In this document: positions 32,175-42,652 of the stretch, piece by piece | Position numbering within the stretch: position 1 is the first letter of the stretch | Layout of the letters: each line of letters begins with the position of its first letter | NCBI GenBank assembly: GCA_021234155.1 | Contig: JAJEKV010000012.1 | Coordinates: 8,770,448 to 8,834,447 of the forward strand | Source of the DNA: Isoetes taiwanensis | Lineage: Eukaryota > Streptophyta > Lycopodiopsida > Isoetales > Isoetaceae | Length of the DNA stretch: 64,000 nt | Reading direction: 5' to 3' | Program-made: the position numbers and the translations under genes | Notes under the pieces: generated by a model | Told to the model about the DNA's origin: nothing | What the model saw: the letters and a program-made list of their open reading frames with translations, nothing else | Database searches by the model: none

Positions 32175-33842
32175 TGTGACGTTCCGGCCGCGAAATGACG
32201 ACGCATACCGTGCGTCTTTGCCACGTCATCGCGTACCGCCACTCCGGTGGCGATAATGCGCTAGCGTGTAGCCAGGTGAGTAGCCCTAGGGGGCAACTTG
32301 CCAGAAATATGTGCAACTATTAATGTGCACATTTTCCAATGTACACATTAATGGGGCACACATTTACAAGTGGACACTTCATGCCAAGTGGGCCACACCC
32401 ATAGCTGCAATTAATGTGCACATTTTCCAATGTACACATTAATGTGGGCACACATTTCCATGTGTGCACATTTGGCCACCTAGCCCTTAAAGGCAAGTGG
32501 GCCCATTTCCAATTATCCCACATGCCAAAAGGGGATAATTGGAAACCCTAGCCAACCCCCTTGTCTATATAGGGTAGGAAACCCTAACTAGCCCAATTTT
32601 CGATTTTAGGGCTTTAGAACTCTGTTTTGGCTGCCTCAACAGCCAAAACCGCATCCCAAACTCTGCCTGGGAGAATTGCATCCTTAGTTCCTCTAGATTC
32701 GAGCGTTTCAGCAGGATGGTCGAGCTCAGTCAGTCGGGGAGCCCCTCAAGGATCAGGTATTTGGCCAATTAGATAGTCTAGACCTTATTTTAGTCCTAGA
32801 ATCGGTGGGGTTTAGCCTATTAGATTACCCATAGCAGCCCTCTAGATCTCTAGATAGCAGATCCTAACTAAAGAACCTAACTCTATGTTGTAGATTAGAT
32901 CTAGTTCTTTAGTTCTCTGTGAAGTATATGGATGATGCATCTCTATGAACTCCTTGTATTGGAAAGGGGGTAGAGACCTAAAGCTTTGTAGTTGATGCTC
33001 CTAGAGTAGCCTCTCTAGCACACTTGTAGATTCGCCACGTATGCAAGAGCCACACCGGGATGTGGGTGAAGGGGCCGACCGGGTGAAAGGGGTTCATGTC
33101 CCGACTCATGAACGGTTCCTCCGGTGTGTAAGGCCTACCGGGAACCATTGTGGCTAGGTCCAATGTCTTGCCACCCGCGTGCGTGCGGGCAAGGCATGGG
33201 CTCGACACCCGGGGTGGTGTTCACCTTCCGGTGGGTTCGGTCGAATCACGGGCGGTGGCCCTCTAGCCACCTTGAGTCGGCATGTAGATCTCGGAGGGAG
33301 TGATCCCTACCGCCCCATCGGGCCGGGAAGATGAGCCCGGGAGTAGCCCTCTTGGCTATGCATCCGTGGCTCTGGTCGTCCCCGACACTTTTCGCACCAC
33401 TCGCAAAGTGTGCACGGGAGGGGCGGATGGAGTGGACAACCCTAAGCCATGTTCATATGCCGACCAAATCCATTGCCATGAATTACATGCGCAATGAACT
33501 CACGGAGACCCAAGCCGTCGGTCATCCCTTGAGTCCGAGCCTTGGGTAGGATTCCCTATGTGATGTCTTGATCTTTGTCTATGCAGATATGTGGAGGACC
33601 ATCCTTCGTGATGGTCATATGATGTTGATGTATGTGCTATCTTGACATGTATGTTTACGCTTCCGCAGCCTAGGTAGGCCCCGAGGGGAGACGGGGTGCA
33701 ATGACCCTTCCACTCTTCCCACCGGAACCCGCCACGCGGTTGCGGTCATGTGGAGGGCCCCCACATTAGCATGGAGCTGGTATGGGGATGAACTCCCTTT
33801 TGTATACGGTGAGTGCACCGTATCACAGTAGGGGACGCCACA
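32175..33842 (+). repeat. 3' LTR of the chromovirus
   Basis: Matches the 5' LTR from TGTGACGTTCC to 'gtaggggacgccaca'. It carries the same palindrome pair (32319-32352, 32410-32443) and TATA element (32575-32582). Differences from the 5' LTR are mostly 1-5 bp indels concentrated at CG, CAG and CTG sites. Confidence 0.9.
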
Positions 33843-36700
33843 AGCCCTCTGTAATGGAAGGAAGCCCGTCTCTTGGAGCAAGATCTCGATATGGGACCGT
33901 GGATTTCACTCCCGGTGCCCGGGCCAAGAAAGCCTTCTCGTACTGCTCTAGATCGTTCCAAGTGGTGAGGGATATCACCGCCCCCACACTTCTACCCCAT
34001 AGAGGAGGACCGGGTTCAACCAAGGCCCTCGAACAAGTGTGCCTCGTGACCCCATGCATCTGACTCGCCTTGTGATCATTGTTTTGCATTGCATCTGGGG
34101 GCTTTCCGACTGCGGTGACCCGTAACGATATGCATCCCAAGTGTGTGGTAGTAGAAAACTCAATGCCCAAATACTTATAAGATCGAGCCACCTCCACTAC
34201 CTGCCCAGGTAAGTGAATGAGGGAGGGCGTGGGTGCCGGATGATGGGACCAACGACACCCTTGTCTTGGCCAAGTTAACTCTCATGTCGGTGAATTGGCG
34301 TAAAGTGTCCAAAGCATCCGGTGGCGTTGCATGTCCTCACGGGTATATCGCGAGCAGTCAAACATCATCGGCATATATGAGTTGCCGGATTATGTGGTGC
34401 ATCAACCGAGTGCCTCCCAGCTCGGCTAGCCATTCTTCTAGCTGGTCAATGTACAAAGCCGAAGAGCGCCGGGGATAGAGGGCAGCCCTCGGGCGCACCC
34501 CAATGCTACTAACAACGGGCTCCCCCGACGGTGTGAGACGATCGAGCAAGCAAGCCTCGTATAGTAGTATATAGCATTTTGCAAGTCGACGGGGTTCCTA
34601 GTCGCCTCAATCATCCCCACAACTTATCCCGAGGCACCGTGTTAAAAGCCTTTGCGAAATCCACAAAGCAACAATACAGATTCTCGGGCCGATTCCGCTA
34701 TCCTCTATGAGTGTTCGCAGAGTGAAGATATGGTCAATAGTAGAATGCCTGGCTGAAGCTCCGCTACAATGGTCTTGCCCAAGACTTCTCCATCCTCTGC
34801 CCAAAGTGTCAATCGCCGCCAAGAATCCCAAGAAGCAACTTGGCAAAGACGTAACTCCACCATAATGGTACGATAGTTGGTCGGGCCGTGGGGGTCCCCG
34901 CTTTGTATATGGGCACAACTCTACCGTAGTCCAAAGTCGGGGGAAGCCTTCTTGCAATGCCCCGTTGAAGAGTGCCGTGAGAACCGGCACCATTGGGGGC
35001 CCGCCCCACTTGAGAAGCTCGCACGCATACCATCCAAATCTGGCGCCTTCCTCATTGGCGCGTTGCAGGCCCATTATGACATCCCCTTCAATGACCCGTG
35101 CTAGGCCTGTCTCATGGAGGTACTTGGTGCCCTGGCTTCCCATTGGGTCATCACAAATTGCCGCAAGTATCTCACCCATTGTTCCCGGGTAATATTTCCT
35201 CGTGGGAACGTCGCGGGCTTACTCAAGACCTTTCTCGGAAGGCCCTAGGGTGGCGGTCTAGAAGACCAAACATCTTCTTTGGTGCTCATAAAGGTACCGG
35301 CTTTCTTGGTCTTGAGGAAGAAGGAGCGGTATTGACGGACGGCCTGGGCGAATGGTGGGTCCAAAGACTTGGCGAGCCATCGTTTCAGCTCCCGACATTA
35401 GCCATCGAACCCGATGATTAAGGGAAAGGTGGTTGCAGCCCCGTGGGATTGTCGAGCGGTCTCTCCCAAAGCATCATCCCCCTACCCTCGGCGGAGCCGG
35501 TTCACCGGGCCGTCACGTTGAAGTGTGGGGAGTTGCAAGACTCCCCTGCAGCTCATGCTCAAGCATCCTCGCATAGACCGCCGCATGATCATAGTCTAGA
35601 CGCAACCGCGGGTACGTGGGTGTTGGGGCAATGGGTGCTCGGTTGGCCCGCCAATCTATCTGCCAAGGGGCTGATGGTCGAGAGTCTACTTCCTCGTCCC
35701 CGCCACTGTCCCGAACAATCGCGAGTGATCAAGTGTAGGCATTGCTCGCCCGCTAGCACGTAATCCACCACACCGGTGCCGCCCCCACAGTTCTCCCGCC
35801 TACAAGTGAAGCGGTGGAGGATCGCCCACCGTGCCAGCCCATTGCAAATGACCAGGTCAAAGATATCGCCCAAAGAATGGCCGGTACCGCCATACCATGT
35901 CACCGGCTGTCATCCGGCGCCCTTGGCCAAACCATCTCTGCGGGGTCCATTTGCAACACATCCTCGACTAGAGGTGCGAATTTTGGAATCTGCTCGCCTC
36001 GCCCATAATGGCGCATTGAAATCTCCAAGCAACATGACCTTGCCCAATTGTTCATCTTGATGTATGTCATCATATAGATCGACATAGGGCTCCCACCGCC
36101 CACATCCAAGTCGCGTGTGGTAAAAGTTGCTCTCAAGATGTGGGAAGTAGCAAGCCGCCACAAAGAGAGGGCTTCCATCGCCGTTTCTGCACTGCACTTT
36201 TCGTGTATCCAGCAGCTTGTGCACCTTTGGCTTACGTGGGGGGACCGATTGGGCCAAGGCCGCCTGCGGTAATAACACGCATTCCTCCGTGTCCTCGTTT
36301 CCCTGTGCACTCATTGAAGACGAATTGTAGCCGTATCCCGCAAATCGGGTAGCTCCGTGACCGGATGTTCCCATGTTTCCATGAGGAAGATAAGGTCCAT
36401 GTCCATGGCGGCGGAATTGAGATCTGTCCCCTTCTCGCCATGGAAAGCCACGGCAATTCCGGGATACCACGCCGAGGCGGGATCCCTATTTAGTGGCATG
36501 CATCGCCACTTCAGTCCGGTGGTAGTGGTGGTCCTGGGGGAGCGGAAGATGTGGATGCCTCGCGGCTGGGCCCCTCGGAGGGGACTCGAGGGGTCGGAGT
36601 GCCTCGCATCCCCTGTTTGGTCTGCTGAATTAGCACATCCTTCCCGGACCAGCCCGCTGCCCCTCCATGTCTCTGGCGGCCCCACGACTTTGGCCACTCA
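33843..36700 (-). pseudogene. LINE II ORF2: APE endonuclease and reverse transcriptase
   Basis: Descending on the minus strand: endonuclease start near 36550-36360 (GIAVAFHGEKGTDLNSAAMD, then DLIFLMETWEH), LLGDFNAPLWARR near 36000, and VVDYVLAGEQ near 35750 (the catalytic S-D-H end is degenerate). The RT follows at 35180-34300 (VLTALFNGALQEGFPRLW, RSLGQDHCSGASARHSTIDH, and LIYADDV at ~34359-34380). A thumb region (SYKYLGIEF) is at ~34180. Frames change repeatedly. The 3' remainder lies at 19586-20424, across the chromovirus. It encodes the nickase and polymerase for target-primed reverse transcription. Confidence 0.8.
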
Positions 36701-37169
36701 CGCCGGGTCTCTTCTTTGGCTTGGGGTCAAGTCCCGGTCAACGTCTGAGCCGTCCCCTTCAACTTCCGGCCACGACGCGGGATGGCCACCCGCCTCGCAC
36801 GCTCTCAAGCGTGAAGATGACCACTTTCGGGGCGTCGAGGCATCGAATTCCATGACGACTTCGCCTTTCCAATGGTCACGCAGTCTTTGGGAACATCATC
36901 CGTCCAAGATGCGTTATGCGGAGGTCGGAAGTGAGATGTTCTCCCGACTCCTCCGTCGCCTCGCACTACCACATTCGCGGCTCCTCATCTCTTCACTCTT
37001 GAGTTCGGGGGCCGCACTGTGTGTTGGTTGAGGTGGGTGAGGCATAGGCCGTGGGCCGGCACGGGTGGTGGTGGCCCGCGTGATCTCGATGTGTCCGCGA
37101 GCATGTGTTCCGGGTTGGCGTCCCCGTAGGTTGGTGGGTTCGCGGGATTGGTGTGTTCTTTCTTTGGGT

Positions 37170-38110
37170 TTACGTTCTCCGGAGTCTGGAGCTCAGCTCT
37201 TGCAGGACGTTGTCATGTCTTGCCATCTCCCGCGTGCAATGGCGGAGTTGCTCATGTGCCTCGGCATGGAGGCCCTTGCCTTGCTGGGCAACGGCCGCCC
37301 GAAGCTCCTGTAGCTCCCGATCTCGTGCTAAATCCTTACTCCAAGAGCGCCAGCGATTACGCTGGCTAGCTTCCAAAGCGGCCCGGAATCCTTGTCTCCC
37401 ACGATGGCGGCCTCCGCAACCTCGGCGGGAGGCGGCCTCAGCTCCTCGTCGTGGCCTTAGCCTCCTCAACCTCGGCTTGGATCCGAGACAGGGTTACGAG
37501 TGTCTCCTGCTCTACCTGGTTCCTGTCATGCGTCCCAGCTTCCATAGCTGCCAACACGGTGTCTACACGCCCCCTCATATCTGCAAGCTCCTGGCTGGTA
37601 TTGCTGTCATCAAATTGTAGCAAGTGGATGCTATCATCTACCTTTGTCGTCTGCTTGATCCTCCAATTAAATGATTCGTCATTTTTCCGCACCAAGCGCA
37701 CATGCCACATCCGAGATGTTATGTTCTCCACCTGCCTCGGGGAGGCACGCAAGGCGTGCCTTGTTGGCCTCAACCCTGCGCTGGATCGCGGCTCCAAGGT
37801 TCGACCGGGCGGATTGGATTGTGTGGCCCGCTGTCGGATCGGCCGGGCCTTGGCCGGGCCTCCCTCTTCATGGAAGACGTCTCTCCCTGCCTCGAGGCCT
37901 CTTCCTTGGTGGCCCCAGCTTCATGGTCTTCCCGGAGGGCTCTGGCTGCGTGGGGTCAACCGGTGGTTGGTGTGTTTGGGCCTTCCCAGATGGGTTGGTG
38001 TGGTCTGAGGTAGCTCACCAACCAAGTGTGGGTCCACACACGGACAAGCTTTCGTGGCCATGACTTGGGGTATGACTTGGGCGACGACTCCTGGATATCT
38101 GGTGTGTACC
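37170..38110 (-). pseudogene. LINE II ORF1-like coiled-coil protein
   Basis: Open segments at 37797-37438 and 37469-37170 overlap in different frames. They carry heptad-rich sequence (SQELADMRGRVDTVLAAMEA, then QVEQETLVTLSRIQAEVEEA; further down RDRELQELRAAVAQQGKGLH). A Pro-rich leader (38064-37921, MATKACPCVD) may be the N terminus. No CCHC or RRM is evident. It lies directly upstream of the ORF2 endonuclease, as an ORF1 should. Confidence 0.55.
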
Positions 38111-39050
38111 GGCTGCCACAAAAACCCTAGCACGCAGCCCAGAAAAGTGCAGATTTGAGCACTAAAACAAAGACAAGCATGCAGGTATCATACACGTTGG
38201 AAAGATCTCTGAACCAGCTTTCCAACAAGCCCAAGCACATAAAAATCTGACACCAGATTTGAGAGATACAACCCGGTCGAAGTGTCTACCGATTGCCACG
38301 TAAACCCTAGCACACAGCCCGGAAAAGTGCCAATTTGAGCACAGAAACAAAGCCAAGCATGCAGGTACCATACACCGCTGGAAATATCTCTGAACCAGCT
38401 TTCCAACAAGCCCAAGCACATGAAAATCTGACACCGGATTTGAGAGATATGACCAATCAAAATTCTGCCGCAAGACGAGACCAATCGAATACTTACTAAA
38501 ACATATGCCAATCCCTATATTGGTGTCGGACTTTCATCAACAACACCATCAGGAACTAGGGTATGAATTAGTAAAACATTCTCATAACCTTCAATAAGAG
38601 TACAACACACACCTTTCAACACCACGTGGCCAAGGCCAACAACGGCATCAGGCGAGGGCTATACTTCTCAAAGAAGGAAGAAGAAGGGCTGCCACAAAAA
38701 CCCTAGCACACAGCCCGGAAAACAGCAGATTTGAGCACAGAAACAAAGACAAACATGCAGGTATCATACACCGTTGGAAAGCTCTCTGAACCAGCTTTCC
38801 AACAAGCCCAAGCACATGAAAATCTGACACCGGATGTGAGAGATACAGTCCGTCGAAGTGTCTACCAGTTGCCACAGAAATCCTAGCACACAGCCCGGAA
38901 AAGTGCCAATTTGAGCACAGAAACAAAGCCAAGCATGCAGGTACTATACACCTTGGAAAGATCTCTGAACCAGCTTTCCAACAAGCCCAAGCACATGAAA
39001 ATCTGACACCGGATGTGAGAGATATGACCGATCAAAATTCTGCCGCCTTT
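38111..39050. repeat. 180-bp repeat, two dimers
   Basis: Four monomers are anchored at 'gcaggtatca' 38181, 'gcaggtacca' 38361, 'gcaggtatca' 38758 and 'gcaggtacta' 38938. The period is exactly 180 within each dimer. Monomers alternate between type a (gcagatttgagcac) and type b (gccaatttgagcac), giving a-b, a ~220-bp unrelated spacer, then a-b. They abut LINE II ORF1 on its 5' side, so they may be 5' UTR monomers. The length also matches plant satellite monomers. Confidence 0.85.
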
Positions 39051-39440
39051 AGAGAGTAAGGATGGCACCTGAAACTTGAAAGAATACCTTATTCAAGGTT
39101 TGCGCCTTCCTTACAGATCGACATACAGTTCGAGCCCAATGAATGGTCCCTCTGAAGTTGGAACCCGACAGAAAACTGGAGACGCCAAAACTGAAGCCCT
39201 GACCGATCCAAAGCGATCGCATCTCCACCTTGACCTTCCGCCAAGCTCATATGGAATCCACACCATCTAATCGTAATCAGGGGTCCCTCTAATCCCAAAC
39301 GTCCACAGCCGTAGACAAAGAATATGCTACAAGATTCTTAAATCGTGGCCCTCTGTGTGTCTTGCCCCACACTCCCCAAGGCCTACGGACAACCCAAAAA
39401 GAATATGATATTTTCTAAAAAAAAATGTAAGTACATGCAA
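39051..39440. other. Spacer without a recognised gene
   Basis: Short open frames only, none with a known domain. Confidence 0.4.
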
Positions 39441-39860
39441 CCAATATAGTGAACAATTTAATAGCTAACATTTAGTGAACAATTTAATAGCTAACTTTTT
39501 ATGTCAACATAACGATATGACATTTAAAGGAAAGAAATATAAAAGGGGGATGGAATGTTGCTCAACGGCAGACATAAAGGAGGACGAATCCGACTGCACT
39601 TTACATCTATCTGCTTCATCTCTCTTGCAGCTCCGACCACTGCAAATCACAAAGGTTACTTATCATGGATTCATATAATGAAGTTCCACTGTCAGAAGAA
39701 GACTCTTGGAATGTACCAATTAATATTTTAGATCTGAATTTGAATAAATTCTGTGCTATTCTAGATGATCTAATATGTAATGTTTAATCCCTATTATCTT
39801 TGATGCTTATTTCTTGGTTAATTGTACGAATGTGATATGTATATTTTAGCTTTAACATAT
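39441..39860 (+). repeat. Possible 5' LTR of the copy B gypsy element
   Basis: It lies directly before a primer-binding site. It contains a short duplication of 'gtgaacaatttaatagctaac' type (39449-39497) and a TATA-like 'atataaaaggggg' at ~39538. The matching 3' LTR was not found, so the left edge is a guess. Confidence 0.35.
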
Positions 39861-39880
39861 TTTGGCGCCATTGCTGGGGA
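39861..39880 (+). other. Primer-binding site, tRNA-Asp type
   Basis: tttggcgccattgctgggga resembles the PBS of Athila/Tat-type gypsy elements, complementary to the 3' end of tRNA-Asp with two mismatches. It precedes the copy B gag by about 100 bp. Confidence 0.7.
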
Positions 39881-39889
39881 ATAAATATG

Positions 39890-41140
39890 ATTAGTCAAAG
39901 ATCATTGAGATCCATTTATACCAGCCTAAAGAACTTAGAAATTCTCTTATGATTGCAATGAGTTAAAAAAATCTGTTGAATGCATAAAAGCTTAGCAGAG
40001 GAAAGACATAAAAGACAGGCAATCAGAGAAAAACAAGAACAAAAAAGATGAGAAAGAAGAGAGAGAAAGATGAGAAAGAAGAGAGAGGAGAGCAAAGCAA
40101 AAAGCTGAACAAGAAAGACATTCTGATATTGTTGTTGATATAAAGTCATTGTTCACAATGAGTACATCAAAGAATATGCCATATCCTAGATATAGAGCAA
40201 GTAAAGCTGCACAAATACAAGCTGCTACTCATGATAAACAATTTGAGCTTTTGAGCAAAATGAATGGTCAAGACACTGATCTGAAAAGGATATCAATATT
40301 TCCAACCATTCTAGAAGGAAAGCCAGTAGATTGGATGTCGAGATGGATGGTAAACAAACTTGGCAAGAACTCAAAGAAATATTTTTAAAAGCCTACCATG
40401 TAGCCCCTACATTTAAACAACAGGGATGAATTAAAATCTTTACAGATTAAACTTGGTGAATTGCCAAAGGTTTTTGGCACTCGAGTAACTAAATTAGCCA
40501 ACCAATTAGATCCCAAACCGCACGAAACAGATATAGTATCATGGTTTGCTGATGGATTCCAAGGAAGAATAAAACAACAACTACAAATGGATGATCCAGA
40601 CACGCTAGAGGTAGCAATAAAGAGAGCTACAATTTTCAATGGAATTCTGGATGCTGAGAAGCACGAGAAACCAGAATGGGAATCTTTGGTTCATAAAAGA
40701 TTGAACCAAGAAATTGAGGACATGCAAGGAAGATTACAATACACCATAGAGTGAAAATGAAAAAGAATTGTGCCATCAAAAGCGGAGATATGTCTGGTGT
40801 GCAAAATGCTCCAAACCAGGGCATTATGCCAATGAGTGTAGACCTGGAAGTGAAGCAAAATACTATCACAATTGTCATAAATCCAACCATGATACTGAAG
40901 GCTATTACTTTAAGAAAAAGACCAAAGGAAATATCCCCCCTGCTTTTGTCATATCAATGGTTGAAACATTTAAGAAAGGACAAAAAGAACTTGAATGTTG
41001 GAAGTGCATCCAAAAGGGACGCTTTGCTCGAGAGTGCAAAGTCAAATTAGTGAAGGATACCTCATCAAAATCAACTGTTGAATCAAATAAGAAAAGTGAA
41101 GATGCACGAATGATCACACTAGAAAATAAAGATTATCATG
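39890..41140 (+). pseudogene. Ty3/gypsy gag remnant (copy B)
   Basis: A purine-rich leader (40010-40115) encodes a Lys/Glu/Arg-rich stretch. It is followed by capsid segments at 40149-40388 and 40461-40754 (ELPKVFGTRVTKLANQLDPK) and zinc knuckles at ~40795-41040. The first knuckle is intact, CAKCSKPGHYANEC (C-x2-C-x4-H-x4-C). The second, CWKCIQKGRFAREC, has Arg in place of His. The frame breaks between segments are shared with copy A. Confidence 0.8.
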
Positions 41141-41383
41141 TTGATGTACATGTTGTCACTCGCCAAAGGTAGCGAAAGAGGGAATAAATGTGCCAGAAAT
41201 ACCCAAGACAACTACTCAAATAAAAAAAAAGTAAAGGATGTTTATCCTGATATCATGAAGAAAACAAAAACTGACATGCACACCAAGGATCAAATTCAAG
41301 AATTACAAGAAGAGGATAATGACTTGAATGGTTAGTTAGAACAAAGGAAATTAATGAACATAAAAAGACAAATACGAAATATA

Positions 41384-41452
41384 GGCACATGGTGGGATTG
41401 AACCCTTGACCTCCTACGCCCAAGCCAACCCCATTACCAATGGGCTAAGTTC
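41384..41452 (-). mobile_element. tRNA-like retroposon (SINE-like) with perfect 15-bp TSD
   Basis: The 69-bp insertion is absent from copy A. It is flanked by identical 15-mers caaatacgaaatata (41369-41383 and 41453-41467). On the minus strand it reads like a tRNA: an A-box-like ttagcccattggtaatgg with a D-arm, and a B-box-like gggttcaatccc with a T-arm. The 'ttggcttgggc...aggaggtca' middle is similar to plant SINE heads. There is no poly(A) tail. It could be a minimal SINE or a retroposed tRNA. Confidence 0.85.
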
Positions 41453-41467
41453 CAAATACGAAATATA

Positions 41468-41960
41468 AGGAAGTCAATCCATACCCAATCCTCTTAAAGT
41501 GATAGTAAAACATTTTCCAGAATTTGAAAAATTTGATACCTTGGAACAAGAGCAGGAAGAGGATGTAAAAAAACTAAGTGAAACAATAAGAAATGCAATT
41601 TACCAATTCAGTTACTAAACAAATTTGTGCCAAAATTGGGCATTTTAAGAGAATTGTATCAAGTTACATATAGGACATGTCAATTGGATAAACAAAATCC
41701 AATGGTGACCGTTGAGATTAGAGGTTTGAGTATACCCAAAGCACCAGTTGATGGTAATGCGGGTGTCAATATTATAACAAATGGATTAAGAAAGAAACTT
41801 AAGTTTAAGAATTTGAAAAAAGCATCTTTTGATATAAAAATGGCCGATAGTCGTAGAGTGGAACCACTTGGCATTATAAAAAAAAAATACCCTTTATAGT
41901 TGGAGGAATAGATTTTTGAACAAGATTTAATGATCTTAGACACACAAAAAGAGATCAAAG
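41468..41960 (+). pseudogene. Ty3/gypsy protease-like remnant (copy B)
   Basis: As in copy A: an open frame at 41627-41899 with VTVEIRGLSIPKAPVDG and MADSRRVEPLG, and D-G-N at the active-site position. No reverse transcriptase follows. Confidence 0.6.
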
Positions 41961-42267
41961 ATTGCCAAATTCTGCTAGGACGATCTTGGTTAAGAGAAGC
42001 ACGGGCCATGCATAATTAGTCCAATAACACCATAAGGTTGACATAAGCTGGCTAAACTACTACAAAGGTAGACTTAGGGTACCTTCGCACCAGCCGTTAA
42101 GTTAGGATTGGGTTAAGGTTTTAACAGTTTTTAGTTTCACACCACAAGTTAGGTTAGAGTTCCCTTAAGTTACATATTTAATATACCGTTAATTTTCTTA
42201 ACCTAAAATCCCTAATCCAAACCATCTTCAAACCACGCTATGCTAAGTTAACAAATTTAACGCAAAT

Positions 42268-42652
42268 ATAATTCAGAAATAAAAATGAACTAAAAGTTAA
42301 AGTGACCTCTGAAGGTCACTTTAATGCTGGTTAGCATAGGATCCATGGTAGTCGAGCTAGTTGGGGAGGTCGGAGAGGTGTCAAAGCAAAGCTGGTGCCG
42401 ACGGAGTCAGCCAAATCTGACCTAATGTCGCTGGGGTCAAAAGGATAAAAAAAGTTTTTGCCTCTAGGGCATAGGTGCCGCCGATGCTAGAACAGAATGT
42501 TTTTCATAAAATCTTAGCCCCGCAACACAACCTTCTAAAATCCTTAGTGCAGAAGATCAAGAAGAATGATCTTTCCGAAATTAATAAGAACCGCTCAAGA
42601 AACGCAGACAACACTATGCTTAAGACTCCAACCTCCTCATGTACATCAGCTT
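42268..42652. other. Segment present in copy B and missing in copy A
   Basis: Copy A joins directly across this ~385 bp at ~4040, with a short 'agcttttat' match at the join, suggesting deletion in A. It contains a 28-nt perfect palindrome at 42297-42324 (ttaaagtgacct, loop ctga, aggtcactttaa). No gene is seen. Confidence 0.75.

Larger units (their letters stand above)
20425..33842 (+). mobile_element. Ty3/gypsy chromovirus with accessory modules, ~13.4 kb
   Basis: This is a full-length element: 5' LTR (20425-~22120), primer-binding site at 22122, two accessory modules (22323-~26050), gag (~26500-27770), protease, reverse transcriptase, RNase H, integrase and C-terminal chromodomain (27890-31300), polypurine tract at 32161-32174, and 3' LTR (32175-33842). 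LTR ends are TGT...ACA in the 3' copy. Domain order PR-RT-RH-IN-chromodomain defines a chromovirus. The coding frames are broken by many small indels. The element is larger than a typical chromovirus because of its long LTRs and the modules before gag. It sits inside LINE II. Confidence 0.9.

Noticed and set aside
20425-33842. 5-bp target-site duplication of the chromovirus
   Set aside because: Left flank (...gtaaataa) and right flank (agccctc...) do not match; not reported as a feature.
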